Origin: CAYRXM01 sp964449465 | GTDB taxonomy: Bacteria > Chloroflexota > Anaerolineae > JAFGEY01 | Length of the DNA stretch: 64,000 bases | Assembly: GCA_964449465.1 (NCBI GenBank) | Contig: CAYVBK010000009.1 | Location: 1 to 64,000, forward strand | Direction of reading: 5' to 3' | In this document: positions 15,283 to 24,806 of the stretch, piece by piece | How the letters are laid out: the number at the start of each line of letters is the position of its first letter | How positions within the stretch are numbered: position 1 is the stretch's first letter | The notes under the pieces: generated by a model | Databases searched by the model: none | Seen by the model: only the letters and a program-made list of their open reading frames with translations | What the model was told of the DNA's origin: nothing | Made by a program: the position numbers and the translations under genes

Positions 15283-16800
15283 ATGTCCGACACGCCTCGC
15301 TCTCCTCAACCCTCCTGGCGGGCCGGGCTGCGCCGGTGGACGCCGCGCATCCTGGCAATCGCCGCAGCGGTTGCCCTGCTATGGACGTTGGTGGTATCCT
15401 CACAGTGGTTTTTCAAGCACAGCATCGCCGCCATCCGCTTTCCCTATCCGCTGGATTACGGCGAAGGCCCGCTGCTCGATCAGACCTTGCGCCTGGCGCA
15501 CGGGGAAAACATTTACCGCCGCAGCCTGGATCGTCCTCCATACAACATCTCAAACTATCCTCCTTTGTTCTTGATAATCCAGATACCTTTTGCCTGGCTG
15601 TTCGGCCCGGCGCTGTGGTATGGCCGGGCGAGCAACCTGATCAGCATCCTCATAGCCGCCGCCGGCATCGGGCTGGCCCTCTGGGCCATGACGCGAGACC
15701 GGGTCGCTGCGGCAGTGGGCGGACTGACCCTGCTGCTCTTTCCGTACATCGTAGACTGGTCGGCGTTCAACCGCATTGACTGCCTGGCTCTGGGGTTGAG
15801 TTGCGCCGGGCTGGCGGTGATCGCCCAATGGGGCAGCCAACGCAAAGGGCTGATCTGGGGGGCTGTGCTGCTGACAGCAGCGGTGTACACCCGACAGTCT
15901 TATGCTCTGGCCGCGCCGATGGCCGCCTGGATGTGGCTGCTGCGTCAGCCGCCGCGCCGTCGCGCCTGGGAGCTGGCGGCCTGGGTGGGTGGAATGGGAT
16001 TGGGGTTATTTATCCTGCTCAATTTGCTCACCTGGGGCGGCTTTTATTTTCACATCGTCACCTCCAATGTCAACCCGTTCTATTGGAACACGGTGCAGCA
16101 GTATGTGTATGAAATGCTCGAACACATACCCGCCCTACTGCTGGCCGGTATGCTGTTCATGCTGATCGGAGCAATAGCCGGACGGCGACGGCCGGATTCG
16201 TGGTGGATGGTGGCGCCTTATTGGGTGGGTGCGGTGCTGTCGTCCATCACCATCGGCAAATCGGGGTCGAACGTCAATTATTTGTTTGAATTGAGCGCGG
16301 CTCTGTCATTGGTGGTCGGTGCGTGGGTGGCCTGGGCCGGCAAACACTGGTGGTTGCAGGCAATTGTGCTGCTGGCCCTCATCCCGCAGATGCAGCACAT
16401 CGCTCATTGGACGGTAGATGGGCGTTATGGCTGGATCATGGGCAAGATCAATGCCAGGCAAGACATCGAAAAGATGCTCCAGATCGCCCAAGAGGCTGAC
16501 GGGCCGGTGCTGGCCGACGAGTACATGGGGCTGATTCCGCTGGCCGGCAAGTCTATCTATTTCCAGCCCTTTGAGGTCAAACAGCTCTACCTGGCCGGCA
16601 TCTGGGACGAGCAGGCCTTTTTGCAAGACATTGAAAATCAGGTGTTTTCGGCTATGTTGATCTATGATCCGCCCTACTGGAACTCGCGCAAAGAACGATG
16701 GACCGAGCGAGCCGTGATGTACATGGAGCGATATTATTATGCCAGCGAACGACTGGCCGACACCATCATCTATCGCCCGTATACGTGGAAATTGGAATAA
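15283..16800 (+). CDS. GT-C-fold membrane glycosyltransferase-like protein
   Basis: A 505-aa polytopic protein: an N-terminal TM helix, an external loop with LDYGEGPLLDQ (acidic pair after TM1, as in GT-C enzymes), about nine to eleven further TM helices to residue 380, then a soluble C-terminal domain with GPVLADEYMG. The architecture fits lipid-phosphate-sugar-dependent glycosyltransferases of the cell surface. It is separate from the large glycan locus at 32.6-52.7 kb but of the same broad type. The D-2-hydroxyacid dehydrogenase gene follows after 20 nt. Donor and acceptor unknown. Confidence 0.7.
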   Translation: MSDTPRSPQPSWRAGLRRWTPRILAIAAAVALLWTLVVSSQWFFKHSIAAIRFPYPLDYGEGPLLDQTLRLAHGENIYRRSLDRPPYNISNYPPLFLIIQIPFAWLFGPALWYGRASNLISILIAAAGIGLALWAMTRDRVAAAVGGLTLLLFPYIVDWSAFNRIDCLALGLSCAGLAVIAQWGSQRKGLIWGAVLLTAAVYTRQSYALAAPMAAWMWLLRQPPRRRAWELAAWVGGMGLGLFILLNLLTWGGFYFHIVTSNVNPFYWNTVQQYVYEMLEHIPALLLAGMLFMLIGAIAGRRRPDSWWMVAPYWVGAVLSSITIGKSGSNVNYLFELSAALSLVVGAWVAWAGKHWWLQAIVLLALIPQMQHIAHWTVDGRYGWIMGKINARQDIEKMLQIAQEADGPVLADEYMGLIPLAGKSIYFQPFEVKQLYLAGIWDEQAFLQDIENQVFSAMLIYDPPYWNSRKERWTERAVMYMERYYYASERLADTIIYRPYTWKLE

Positions 16801-16820
16801 CCAGAACAAGAGAGGAAACG

Positions 16821-17813
16821 ATGAAAAAAGCCTTGTATATTTTGAACCCCGATGCCCTGTCCAAAATCTATGGCCCGGCCGAGCAAGAGGCGGCGAGCCG
16901 GTTGGTAGATGTCTATGCGCCGCCACAGACGGCACAAAGCGTGCTGGCACAGCCCGATGTGCTGGCCCCGCTACAGATCATCCTATCGGGCTGGGGCGGC
17001 CCCCTGCTGGATGAGGCCTTTTTGACCGCCGCCCCGCACCTGGAAGCCGTTTTCTATGGCGCCGGCTCGATCCGTTATATGGTCACAGAAGCGTTTTGGC
17101 AGCGCAACATTTCCATCTGCAGCGCGTGGGCGGTGAACGCCATACCGGTGGTCGAATACGCCCTCTCGCAAATCCTGTTCTGCCTCAAGCACGGCTGGCG
17201 ATACGCCCTGACAATCAAGCGCGAAGGCCATTATCCGACCAAATGGCCGGTGCCGGGCGCGTATCATAGCACGGTGGGCCTCATTTCGCTGGGCATGGTC
17301 GGGCGCAGCGTGTGCCAAAAGTTGCAGCAATTCGACCTGAACGTGATCGCCTATGACCCATTCGTCTCGGTCGCGCAGGCCGCCGAACTGGGCGCCACCC
17401 TGGTCTCGCTGGACGATGTGTTTCGCCAGGCTGATGTGGTATCGCTGCACACACCGTTGCTCGATGCCACCCGCGGTATGATCACCGGCGCGCATTTTCG
17501 GCAGATGAAACCCGGCGCCACTTTTATCAACACCGCCCGCGGGGCCATCGTCCGCGAGAGCGAAATGATCGAGGTGCTGCAAGAGCGGCCCGACCTGTTT
17601 GCCGTGCTGGATGTGACCTATCCCGAACCGCCGCAGCCGGAATCGCCGCTGTACACTCTGCCCAATGTGGTGGTCACGCCGCACATCGCCGGCTCGATGG
17701 ACGCCGAATGTCGGCGCATGGGCCAGGCCATGGTGGACGAGCTGGGCCGACACCTGCGCGGCGAACCGCTGCGCTGGTCGGTGAGCCGCCAACAGGCCGA
17801 GATCATGGCATAG
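16821..17813 (+). CDS. D-isomer-specific 2-hydroxyacid dehydrogenase
   Basis: A 330-aa NAD(P)-dependent oxidoreductase interconverting a 2-hydroxyacid and a 2-oxoacid. It has the Rossmann segment VGLISLGMVG (152-161; the first Gly of GxGxxG is Ser156), Asp179 in AYDP as the cofactor-ribose contact, and the catalytic trio Arg240 (NTARG), Glu269 (YPEPP) and His288 (TPHIAGS). ATG with GAGG upstream; an upstream frame overlapping the GT-C gene is not used. The SulP gene starts 12 nt downstream. Substrate not predictable from sequence alone. Confidence 0.9.
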   Translation: MKKALYILNPDALSKIYGPAEQEAASRLVDVYAPPQTAQSVLAQPDVLAPLQIILSGWGGPLLDEAFLTAAPHLEAVFYGAGSIRYMVTEAFWQRNISICSAWAVNAIPVVEYALSQILFCLKHGWRYALTIKREGHYPTKWPVPGAYHSTVGLISLGMVGRSVCQKLQQFDLNVIAYDPFVSVAQAAELGATLVSLDDVFRQADVVSLHTPLLDATRGMITGAHFRQMKPGATFINTARGAIVRESEMIEVLQERPDLFAVLDVTYPEPPQPESPLYTLPNVVVTPHIAGSMDAECRRMGQAMVDELGRHLRGEPLRWSVSRQQAEIMA

Positions 17814-17825
17814 CAGGTTGAAAAC

Positions 17826-20081
17826 ATGACTCAAGCTGCTCGCCAGAACGCGCCTCACCGCCGGCCACAAGCCTCATCTTTGTCGCAGCAGATCGGACCC
17901 GGTCTGAGCGCAGGCCTGCTGATCGGCTTGTTATCGGTCGTCTATGCCCTGTCGTATGGCGTCCTGATCTGTTCCGGCAGCCTGGCCGCCTATGTTCCGG
18001 TGGGCATCGGCCTGACCCTGTTCAGCGCGGCGGTGATCGGCCTGATCACGGCATTGGGCAGCTCGTTTCCGGCCACCATCGCCGGGCCGCAGGGCAAGCC
18101 GGTGGCCGTGCTGGCGCTGATCTCGACATCCATCGCCGCAACGATGGGGCCAGTCGCCGCGGTGGGGTTAACCGCCGACGACAAGGTCTGGGCCACGGCG
18201 GTGGTCGCCTTGATGATCGCCGCGCTGCTCACCGGCCTCTTGTTTTTGCTGTTGGGCCTGTTCAACCTGGGCGGGCTGATCCGCTTTATCCCCTATCCGG
18301 TGATGGGCGGATTTATGGCCGGTTCGGGTTGGCTGCTGGTCAAGGGCGCCGTCAAGGTGATGGCCGGCGTGCCGCTGGAACTGGCACAGTTGGGCCGGCT
18401 GGCACAAGCCGATGTGCTGGCGCTGTGGCTGCCCGGCCTGATTTTTGCCCTGATCTTGTTGCTGCTCCTGCGGCGGATCAAACACTATTTGGTGCTACCA
18501 GCCATGATCCTGCTCGGCGCCGCGATATTCTACCTGGTTTTGTGGCTCTCTGGCATATCGCCAGCCGAGGCAGTTGAGCGCGGCTGGCTGATGAACCCTT
18601 TGACCAGCGGCTCGCTGTGGCCGCCCCTGTCGCCGGCCACTCTGTTGCAAGCCGACTGGAGCGTCATTTTGGGGCAGGCCGGCAACCTGGCTACAGCACT
18701 GGTGATCAGCGTTATCTCGGTGCTGCTCACCACCAGCAGCCTGGAGCTGGCTGCCGGCCAGGATATAGACCTGAACCGCGAACTAAAAGCATCGGGCCTG
18801 GCCAACCTGCTGGCAGGAGCAGGCGGCGGTATGTTGGGCTATCACTCGCTCGGCTCATCTACGCTGGCCCACCGTATGGGCGCCCGCACCCGTCTACCCG
18901 GCCTGGTGTCGGCGCTGGTGTGCGCGAGCATGCTATGGTGGGGCGGCCGGGTGATCGGCTGGTTCCCGCGCCCGCTGCTGGGTGCCTTGATCATGCTCAC
19001 CGGCCTGGATTTTCTGGTCGAGTGGGTCTATGACGCCCGCCGCAAACTGCCCCGCTCCGATTACGGAGTGGTGCTGCTGATTCTGGCCGTGGTAGGCCTG
19101 GTGGGCTTTTTGGAAGGCATTGCCGTGGGCGTGGTGGCGGGAATGGTGTTATTTGTGATCAAGTACAGTCGCGTAGACGTGATCAAGCACACCCTGTCGG
19201 CGGCCACCTTTCAGAGCCATGTCGAGCGCGGCGAATATCATCGGCAGGTATTGAGCGAGCAAGGCCAACACATCTATATCCTCAAATTGCAGGGCTATAT
19301 CTTTTTCGGCACCGCAGCCCAACTCTATGCCCATGTCCGCCAGCGATTGAACGCGCCAGACCTGCCACCGCTGCGCTTTTTGGTGCTGGATTTTCGCCTG
19401 GTCAGCGGCCTGGACTCGTCGGCCCTGAACAGCTTTGCCCGGATCATGCAATTGTTGCAGGCGCAACAAGCCGTGCTGGTGCTAACCGATCTCCCGCCGA
19501 CATTGCAACACCAGTTTTCCCAAGGCGGACTCGAGGACGAGAGCGACAATACACTGCGTTACTTTGCGGACCTGGATCGCGGCATCGAATGGTGCGAAAA
19601 CCGCATCTTGAAGCAACAAGATGTCACCCTGATCATGTTCCGCCAGTCCTTGCGCGACCGTTTCAAGCGCGTCTGTCCGCCAGGCACGTCGGTAGAGCGG
19701 CTACTGGACTATTTTGAGCAACAAAAAGTGCCAGAAGGCCACGTGCTGGTGCGTCAGGGCGACCCGCCCGACTGTCTGTATTTTCTCGATATGGGGCAGG
19801 TAACGGCCCAGATCGAGTCGGCGCAGGGACGCACGGTGCGATTAAAAACAATGCTGGAAGGTACGGTGGTGGGCGAAATGGGGTTGTATCTCAAGCAACC
19901 TCGTTCAGCTTCGGTAGTGGCCGACATGCCCTGCATCATCTATCGGCTGTCGCTGGACGCCCTGAACCGGATGCAGCAACAAGAGCCACAACTGGCCGCC
20001 GCGTTTCACGAGTTGATGGCCCGCCTGCTGGCGGCGCGGCTGAGCGAAGCGAACCAGACAATTCAAGACCTGCTGGATTGA
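17826..20081 (+). CDS. SulP/SLC26 anion transporter with STAS and cyclic-nucleotide-binding domains
   Basis: A 751-aa cytoplasmic-membrane transporter. Residues about 20-440 form the SulP transport domain with some 12-14 TM helices (GPGLSAGLLIGLLSVVYALS start, FPATIAGPQGKP signature). A STAS domain follows at about 475-580 (YIFFGTAAQLY; LVLDFRLVSGLDSSALNSF). A cNMP-binding fold fills about 630-745, with the phosphate cassette GEMGLYLKQPRSASV that keeps the key Glu and Arg. SulP proteins carry sulfate, bicarbonate or other anions. The extra domain suggests gating or control by a cyclic nucleotide. The GNAT gene follows after 12 nt. Confidence 0.92.
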   Translation: MTQAARQNAPHRRPQASSLSQQIGPGLSAGLLIGLLSVVYALSYGVLICSGSLAAYVPVGIGLTLFSAAVIGLITALGSSFPATIAGPQGKPVAVLALISTSIAATMGPVAAVGLTADDKVWATAVVALMIAALLTGLLFLLLGLFNLGGLIRFIPYPVMGGFMAGSGWLLVKGAVKVMAGVPLELAQLGRLAQADVLALWLPGLIFALILLLLLRRIKHYLVLPAMILLGAAIFYLVLWLSGISPAEAVERGWLMNPLTSGSLWPPLSPATLLQADWSVILGQAGNLATALVISVISVLLTTSSLELAAGQDIDLNRELKASGLANLLAGAGGGMLGYHSLGSSTLAHRMGARTRLPGLVSALVCASMLWWGGRVIGWFPRPLLGALIMLTGLDFLVEWVYDARRKLPRSDYGVVLLILAVVGLVGFLEGIAVGVVAGMVLFVIKYSRVDVIKHTLSAATFQSHVERGEYHRQVLSEQGQHIYILKLQGYIFFGTAAQLYAHVRQRLNAPDLPPLRFLVLDFRLVSGLDSSALNSFARIMQLLQAQQAVLVLTDLPPTLQHQFSQGGLEDESDNTLRYFADLDRGIEWCENRILKQQDVTLIMFRQSLRDRFKRVCPPGTSVERLLDYFEQQKVPEGHVLVRQGDPPDCLYFLDMGQVTAQIESAQGRTVRLKTMLEGTVVGEMGLYLKQPRSASVVADMPCIIYRLSLDALNRMQQQEPQLAAAFHELMARLLAARLSEANQTIQDLLD

Positions 20082-20093
20082 CAAGGAGGAAAT

Positions 20094-20981
20094 ATGGAGA
20101 TTGTGTCGTTCGATTCATCTCATCTGACTGCGGCAACAGCCTGGTTTAACAGCCTGCCCGACAACAACCTGTGGAGCGAGGCCTGGCTGCGGCGACGCAT
20201 TTTCGAGGCCCCTCATTATGACCCCGAGCTGACGCTGGCGGCGCTGGACGATGGACAACCGATTGGTATGGTGGCCGGCAGCCTGGTTGATGAAAATGGC
20301 TGGATCAAGCTGTTTCTGGTGCATCCGGCACGACGACGCGGCGGCATCGGCACGGCTCTGTTCGACGAACTGGAAAAACGGCTGATTCAACGCGGGGCGC
20401 AAAGCATCCATGTGGGCTGGGAGCCGCTCTATTTTCTGCTGCCCGGCATAGACATCCGCTATACCGACGCCATCGTGTTTTTGGATCGGCGCGGCTATGA
20501 AACCGACCGCGTGGTGCGAGTCAACATGGATGTGCTGCTGAGCGGGCGTCATTGGCGCAACAAAGCCGAGCCGGCTCGCCTGGCCGAACACGGACTGACC
20601 GTGCGGCGCGGCCGGGCTGACGACCGCGCCGGGCTGACCGCGCTGTGCGAAAGCCAGAATCACACCGGCTGGGCCGTCGAGTCGGGGATGGCCTTGCAAC
20701 ACGAACAGCCCACAGTGTTCGTGGCCGAAAAGAACGGAGCGATTTGCGCGTTTGCCGTTCACAGCGTCACCGGGCCACTGCATTTTGGCCCCATGCTAAC
20801 CCACCCCGACCTGCGCGGATTGGGCGTCGGCTCGGTGCTGCTCAAGCACTGCCTGGCCGATTTGCAAGAGGCCGGGCGCACGCGCTGCGAAATCGTCTGG
20901 ACCGGGCCGATCACCTTTTATGCGCGGGCGGTCGGCGCGACGATGGGGAAGGCTTTTTGGACATTTTTCAAATCTCTGTAA
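20094..20981 (+). CDS. Double-domain GNAT acetyltransferase
   Basis: A 295-aa protein with two GNAT-like halves. The first has the acetyl-CoA loop RRRGGIGTALF at about residues 82-92; the second has DLRGLGVGSVLL at about 240-251. GNAT enzymes move an acetyl group from acetyl-CoA to an amine. AAGGAGG lies 6 nt before the ATG. The next gene starts inside its 3' end. Acceptor unknown. Confidence 0.85.
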   Translation: MEIVSFDSSHLTAATAWFNSLPDNNLWSEAWLRRRIFEAPHYDPELTLAALDDGQPIGMVAGSLVDENGWIKLFLVHPARRRGGIGTALFDELEKRLIQRGAQSIHVGWEPLYFLLPGIDIRYTDAIVFLDRRGYETDRVVRVNMDVLLSGRHWRNKAEPARLAEHGLTVRRGRADDRAGLTALCESQNHTGWAVESGMALQHEQPTVFVAEKNGAICAFAVHSVTGPLHFGPMLTHPDLRGLGVGSVLLKHCLADLQEAGRTRCEIVWTGPITFYARAVGATMGKAFWTFFKSL

Positions 20982-22879
20982 CCAGGCTGAAATTTTGGCT
21001 CTGGCTGGCAGTCGGCCTGATTCTGTCCAGCGCGGCCTGTACGGCCCGCCTGGAGCCGGCTCAGACAGTCCCCTCGCCCACGCCAGATCAATCGGCGACA
21101 TGGCGATATTGGCCCCACCCCGGCAAAATTCAGGCGATCATCGCCGACCCGCAGGGCCAGATATGGGCGGTCACACTGAACGGCCTGACCTGTTATGATC
21201 TGCCAACAGATCGCTGGCAGGTGTGGAGCGTGGCCGACGGGCTGGCCGATCAACGTGCCTTTTCGCTGGTCTGGCAGGGCGGAGCAGTGTGGGTCGGCAC
21301 ACAAGGCGGGATCAGCCGTTACGACCCGCAGACACAGGCCTGGCGCACCTGGGCGCAAGAACTGCCTGGTCAGGCCAACATCCACCTGTATGTGGACGAG
21401 TATGCCGATGTGCTATGGACCGGCATGCTGGGCGGCCTGGCTTTTTACGCCCCCAACCTGGATCGCTGGGTGGCTGCGCCGCTGCCAGCAGGGATCACGC
21501 GGGTTGATGCGCTGTACACCGACCCCGATTTTTTGTGGATCAGCGTGCCACCCGATGCCGAGACGCGCGGCGGCCTGTACCGGCGACGCAAGGACGATGG
21601 TGTCTGGCAAGATACCCATGCCATGCCCGGCGCACCGCCGGTAGACTCTTTTGCCCTCACCGGCCACAATCGCCGGATATGGGCGGTAGGTCAGAGCAAC
21701 GGCCGGCCTTGGGAATACAACGGCGACACCGATACCTGGCAGGCTTTGCCCGGACTGGCAGCAAAACAAGGCATTGGTTATCGCTATCCTGCGTATCAAC
21801 AGGATGGCCTGTGGCTGTGGAGAGATCGCAGTCTGATACGATACGATCCAGAGAGCAGACAGGCAACGCACATTGCGACGCTGCCTCAAGGGATATGGGC
21901 GCAAGGGGCAGTCGTCCTGGATCGCGGCATAGTGTGGGCAGCCACCTCTGCGGGACTGTATGCCTGGGATGGCCGCTGGGCGCCCCGCCCGGCGACCGAT
22001 ACCTCGCTGCCCATCGCCAGAGTGTGGGCATGCGCCGGCGATTGCACCCCCACCTGTCCGCCCAACGCATGGATCATCTCGGACCGGTCGGGCCGGGTCA
22101 GTTGCTTTGATCCGCTGGATGGCAGCCGGCAGCCGTTGAGCGACCTGTCATCTCGGCAGTTGGGCCACCCGACAGAGATAGCGGTGGGCGAGGCCGGCGA
22201 ACTGGCCTGGTTCTACGGCGGAAGCAAGGCACAGGTGGGATGGGTTGTTTTGCCAGGCGACGCGACCGAGTGGCAGCCTGTCCCCTCGCATTTGTCGCCC
22301 GTTGGCTTGCTGCCGTGTCTGGCCGATGCAAGACTGTGGCTCTGGCAGCATGACGCCCTGCTGTCGCTGAGCCTGAGCGACCGGCAGTGGCGCCGACATG
22401 CCATCCCCAATCCCACCAGAGTACAGGCCGTAACCCAAGACGGCCACGCCATTTGGCTGATCAAACAGGGCGACACGCTGGCGCAATTTGATCTACCCTC
22501 GCGATCGTGGCAAATGTACCCCATCCCGCAGACAGGCGGCTGGCAACGCATGGCCGTGACCCCTGATCGCGTGTGGGTGGGCGGCAACGCTCCATCGCTG
22601 TGGTCGCTAGAGCGGACAACGGGACAGTGGCAGCCCGTCGCCCTGGACATCGGCTGCGTGGGGCCGGTGATTGAGGCCCTGGCCGCCGACGCCGACGAGG
22701 TATGGGTAGGCGGACACGATGGCGTGCTGCGATATGACATCATTGCTCAAAAACAGACCTGTATGCGGCAAAACATGCTGACCGATCAGGTCGAGCAAAT
22801 CATCCTGGCCGACGGTGAGGTGTGGTTTTTCCACCCGCAGGTGGGAATATGGGGTTTTGAATCGGGAGCGACACCATGA
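20957..22879 (+). CDS. Beta-propeller lipoprotein with sensor-type repeats
   Basis: A 640-aa protein from a TTG start at 20957 that overlaps the GNAT gene by 25 nt; GGGGAAGG sits 5 nt upstream. A signal peptide (LKFWLWLAVGLILSSAAC) ends in a lipobox with Cys28, so it is probably an exported lipoprotein. The rest is a string of about 12-14 short beta repeats with Trp-rich motifs such as GQIWAVTLNGLTCYD, GAVWVGTQGGISRYD and DEVWVGGHDGVLRYD. They match two-component-regulator propeller units. The frame extends far upstream of the lipoprotein start, but those codons overlap the GNAT gene and read as shadow sequence. A surface sensor or scaffold is likely. Confidence 0.75.
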   Translation: MDIFQISVTRLKFWLWLAVGLILSSAACTARLEPAQTVPSPTPDQSATWRYWPHPGKIQAIIADPQGQIWAVTLNGLTCYDLPTDRWQVWSVADGLADQRAFSLVWQGGAVWVGTQGGISRYDPQTQAWRTWAQELPGQANIHLYVDEYADVLWTGMLGGLAFYAPNLDRWVAAPLPAGITRVDALYTDPDFLWISVPPDAETRGGLYRRRKDDGVWQDTHAMPGAPPVDSFALTGHNRRIWAVGQSNGRPWEYNGDTDTWQALPGLAAKQGIGYRYPAYQQDGLWLWRDRSLIRYDPESRQATHIATLPQGIWAQGAVVLDRGIVWAATSAGLYAWDGRWAPRPATDTSLPIARVWACAGDCTPTCPPNAWIISDRSGRVSCFDPLDGSRQPLSDLSSRQLGHPTEIAVGEAGELAWFYGGSKAQVGWVVLPGDATEWQPVPSHLSPVGLLPCLADARLWLWQHDALLSLSLSDRQWRRHAIPNPTRVQAVTQDGHAIWLIKQGDTLAQFDLPSRSWQMYPIPQTGGWQRMAVTPDRVWVGGNAPSLWSLERTTGQWQPVALDIGCVGPVIEALAADADEVWVGGHDGVLRYDIIAQKQTCMRQNMLTDQVEQIILADGEVWFFHPQVGIWGFESGATP

Positions 22880-23535
22880 CCTGTTATGCCATCCTTTCAG
22901 ACGTACATGGGCAACTGTCACTGTTGCGCCGGGTGCTGGCCGACGCCCGACAGCGCGGCGCAGAGACCATCGTGTCGCTGGGCGACATTTCCAGCGATGA
23001 CTGTTATGATGCGCTGCGAGAAGCGCAGGTGCAGGCAGCCTTTGGCAATTACGAGGCATCGGGCTGGGGCGATCTGTCGCCGGAAAATCAACAATGGGTG
23101 CGCTCCTGGCCGGCGGTGGTAGTCGGCGACACCTTTTTGGCCGCCCACGCCGCACCCTATTTTCCGGCCCCCATATCCAATGTAGACGAGGTATTGGATT
23201 ACTTGCTCAATCATCAAGTCAAATGGAAACACCTGTTTCCGCGTCTGAACGTGGATCAAGAGGCATGCTGGCTGGCCTGGGCCGCCCTGCAAGAACGAGG
23301 TCGGCGCATTTTCTTTTACGGGCACACACATGTTCAGCACATCTGGCGGATTGCCTCGGCGAACGACGGCGAGCATCGCGGACTACAGATGATACGCCAG
23401 CGCCGACTGATCCTGCAAGACCAGGATAGCTATCTGGTGGGTGTGGGCAGCGTAGGTGTTCCCCAAGACACCCCTCAACCTGGCTATGTGCTGTACGATG
23501 AGACAACCGGCATCGTCGAACTCTGTCGAATATAA
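22876..23535 (+). CDS. Metallophosphoesterase, YfcE/MJ0936-like
   Basis: A 219-aa calcineurin-like phosphoesterase. Metal-binding motifs are in order: SDVHG (Asp9, His11), LGDISS (Asp37), GNYE (Asn58), AAHAAP (about residue 92) and GHTHVQH. The ATG overlaps the propeller-gene stop (ATGA), so translation is coupled. Such small enzymes hydrolyse phosphodiesters or phosphomonoesters in the cytoplasm. A strong hairpin follows the stop. Confidence 0.88.
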   Translation: MTCYAILSDVHGQLSLLRRVLADARQRGAETIVSLGDISSDDCYDALREAQVQAAFGNYEASGWGDLSPENQQWVRSWPAVVVGDTFLAAHAAPYFPAPISNVDEVLDYLLNHQVKWKHLFPRLNVDQEACWLAWAALQERGRRIFFYGHTHVQHIWRIASANDGEHRGLQMIRQRRLILQDQDSYLVGVGSVGVPQDTPQPGYVLYDETTGIVELCRI

Positions 23536-23536
23536 A

Positions 23537-23567
23537 AAACCGCCCCGATGGTCAATCGGGGCGGTTT
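23537..23567. terminator. Strong hairpin between convergent genes
   Basis: AAACCGCCCCGAT, 5-nt loop, ATCGGGGCGGTTT: 13-bp perfect stem, preceded by A and followed by T residues, so it can act in both directions. Confidence 0.85.
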
Positions 23568-23588
23568 GTAAATTGTGGCCTGGCAGAA

Positions 23589-23822
23589 TTACTCGGCCGG
23601 TTCGCCGACCGTTGTGGTATCCTGAAGTTGATTCAGGTTTTCCAGCGACTGCTTTTCCAACCACTTTTCCAGCAAGTCCTTTTTAATTCTCCATTGACGC
23701 CCCAACTTGAGAGCCGGAAGCTGGCCTTCTCGGGCCAGTCGGCGCACGGTCAACTCGTGCATATTGACATATTGAGCTACTTCGGAAATGGTCATGATAG
23801 CCGGGAAATCCTCTTTGTTCAT
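23589..23822 (-). CDS. Small excisionase/MerR-type helix-turn-helix DNA-binding protein
   Basis: A 77-aa protein with the HTH_17 fold: MTISEVAQYVNMHELTVRRL, then AREGQLPALKLGRQWRI and an acidic helix DLLEKWL. Proteins of this kind serve as excisionases or as small transcription regulators. There is no integrase or phage gene beside it, so a regulator role is more likely. AGGAAG upstream of the ATG. Codirectional with the methyltransferase gene upstream, separated by 95 bp. Confidence 0.85.
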   Translation of the reverse strand: MNKEDFPAIMTISEVAQYVNMHELTVRRLAREGQLPALKLGRQWRIKKDLLEKWLEKQSLENLNQLQDTTTVGEPAE

Positions 23823-23917
23823 GTCTCTTCCTTTCTTTGCAAAAAACCAGTTTTATTGACGAGTCTCGGTGGATGGAAACAGATCTGATCGGTAAATTCA
23901 AGCAGACCTGTTTTCAC

Positions 23918-24799
23918 CTACCGGGTTTGAGCGGCTGTGGCAATGGCGGCAATGTGCTGCGGAGAACTGCCGCAGCAGCCGCCAATGATCTGGGCACCCA
24001 ATTGAATAAACTGCGAGACCCTGGTCGCAAACTCGGTCGGCCCCAGATCAAAAACAGTTTGTCCGTCTTCCAGGTGAGGAAGCCCGGCGTTGGGCTTGGC
24101 AATCAGCGGCACAGTGCCCAATGTGGCCCGCATTTCGGTCAACACCGGCGAAATCACATCCAACCCTTCGCCGCAGTTGGCACCGATGGCCAGCAACCCC
24201 AGAGGCCATAAAGCCTGCGCCGCCTGTCCCGGCCTGACCCCCATCATCGTCCGCCCACTTGTAGTAAAACTGAGGGAACACAGAATGGGCAGGTTGGTGA
24301 CTTGTTTGGCCCCCTCAATGGCCGCCTGCGCCTCGCTGAGATCGCTCATCGTCTCAACCCAAATCACATCTACACCGCCCTGCGCCAACGCGCCGGCCTG
24401 CTGGGCAAAGGCCGATACCGCCTCTTCATAGCTCAAATCGCCATAGGGTTCCATCAACTCACCGGTGGGGCCTATATCGCCGGCCACAAACGCCTGCGTC
24501 TCCGCTTCAAGGCGGGCCAACTCGGCAGCGGCGCGGTTCAATTCTACGGCGCGCTCACCCAGACCACCGGCACGGTCGAGCTTGATGCGGCTGCCGCCAA
24601 ATGTGTTGGTGAGAATGATCTGAGATCCGGCATCCATATATGCGCGATAGAGCGAGCGCACATGGTCGGGCTGTTCGACATTCCACAACTCGGGAGCTAT
24701 GCCGACCGGTAGGCCCAGCGATTGTAGCATGGTGCCGGTGGCGCCATCGGCGATCAAAATGTGGCCTTGGGCCAGGTGTTGAACAATGTCTGGCAACAT
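23918..24799 (-). CDS. Homocysteine S-methyltransferase-family protein
   Basis: A 293-aa TIM-barrel enzyme. The N-terminal ILIADGATGTMLQ and ILTNTFGG segments bind homocysteine. Zinc ligands are Cys209 (GANCGEG) and Cys275/Cys276 (GGCCGSSP). It transfers a methyl group to homocysteine to give methionine, or acts in a related methyl-transfer path. The folate, cobalamin and activation domains of full MetH are absent, so it is either a stand-alone enzyme or one chain of a split methionine synthase. It begins 7 nt after the rhodanese gene in the same operon. Confidence 0.88.
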   Translation of the reverse strand: MLPDIVQHLAQGHILIADGATGTMLQSLGLPVGIAPELWNVEQPDHVRSLYRAYMDAGSQIILTNTFGGSRIKLDRAGGLGERAVELNRAAAELARLEAETQAFVAGDIGPTGELMEPYGDLSYEEAVSAFAQQAGALAQGGVDVIWVETMSDLSEAQAAIEGAKQVTNLPILCSLSFTTSGRTMMGVRPGQAAQALWPLGLLAIGANCGEGLDVISPVLTEMRATLGTVPLIAKPNAGLPHLEDGQTVFDLGPTEFATRVSQFIQLGAQIIGGCCGSSPQHIAAIATAAQTR

Positions 24800-24806
24800 A
24801 TCCTCC

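Noticed and set aside
20645..20956. Long N-terminal extension of the propeller lipoprotein
   Set aside because: It lies wholly inside the GNAT gene in another frame and has shadow composition; the lipoprotein signal starts at TTG 20957 with a good Shine-Dalgarno.
23589..23822. Prophage or integrative element marked by an excisionase
   Set aside because: No integrase, attachment repeats or phage genes nearby; the HTH_17 fold is also common in ordinary regulators.
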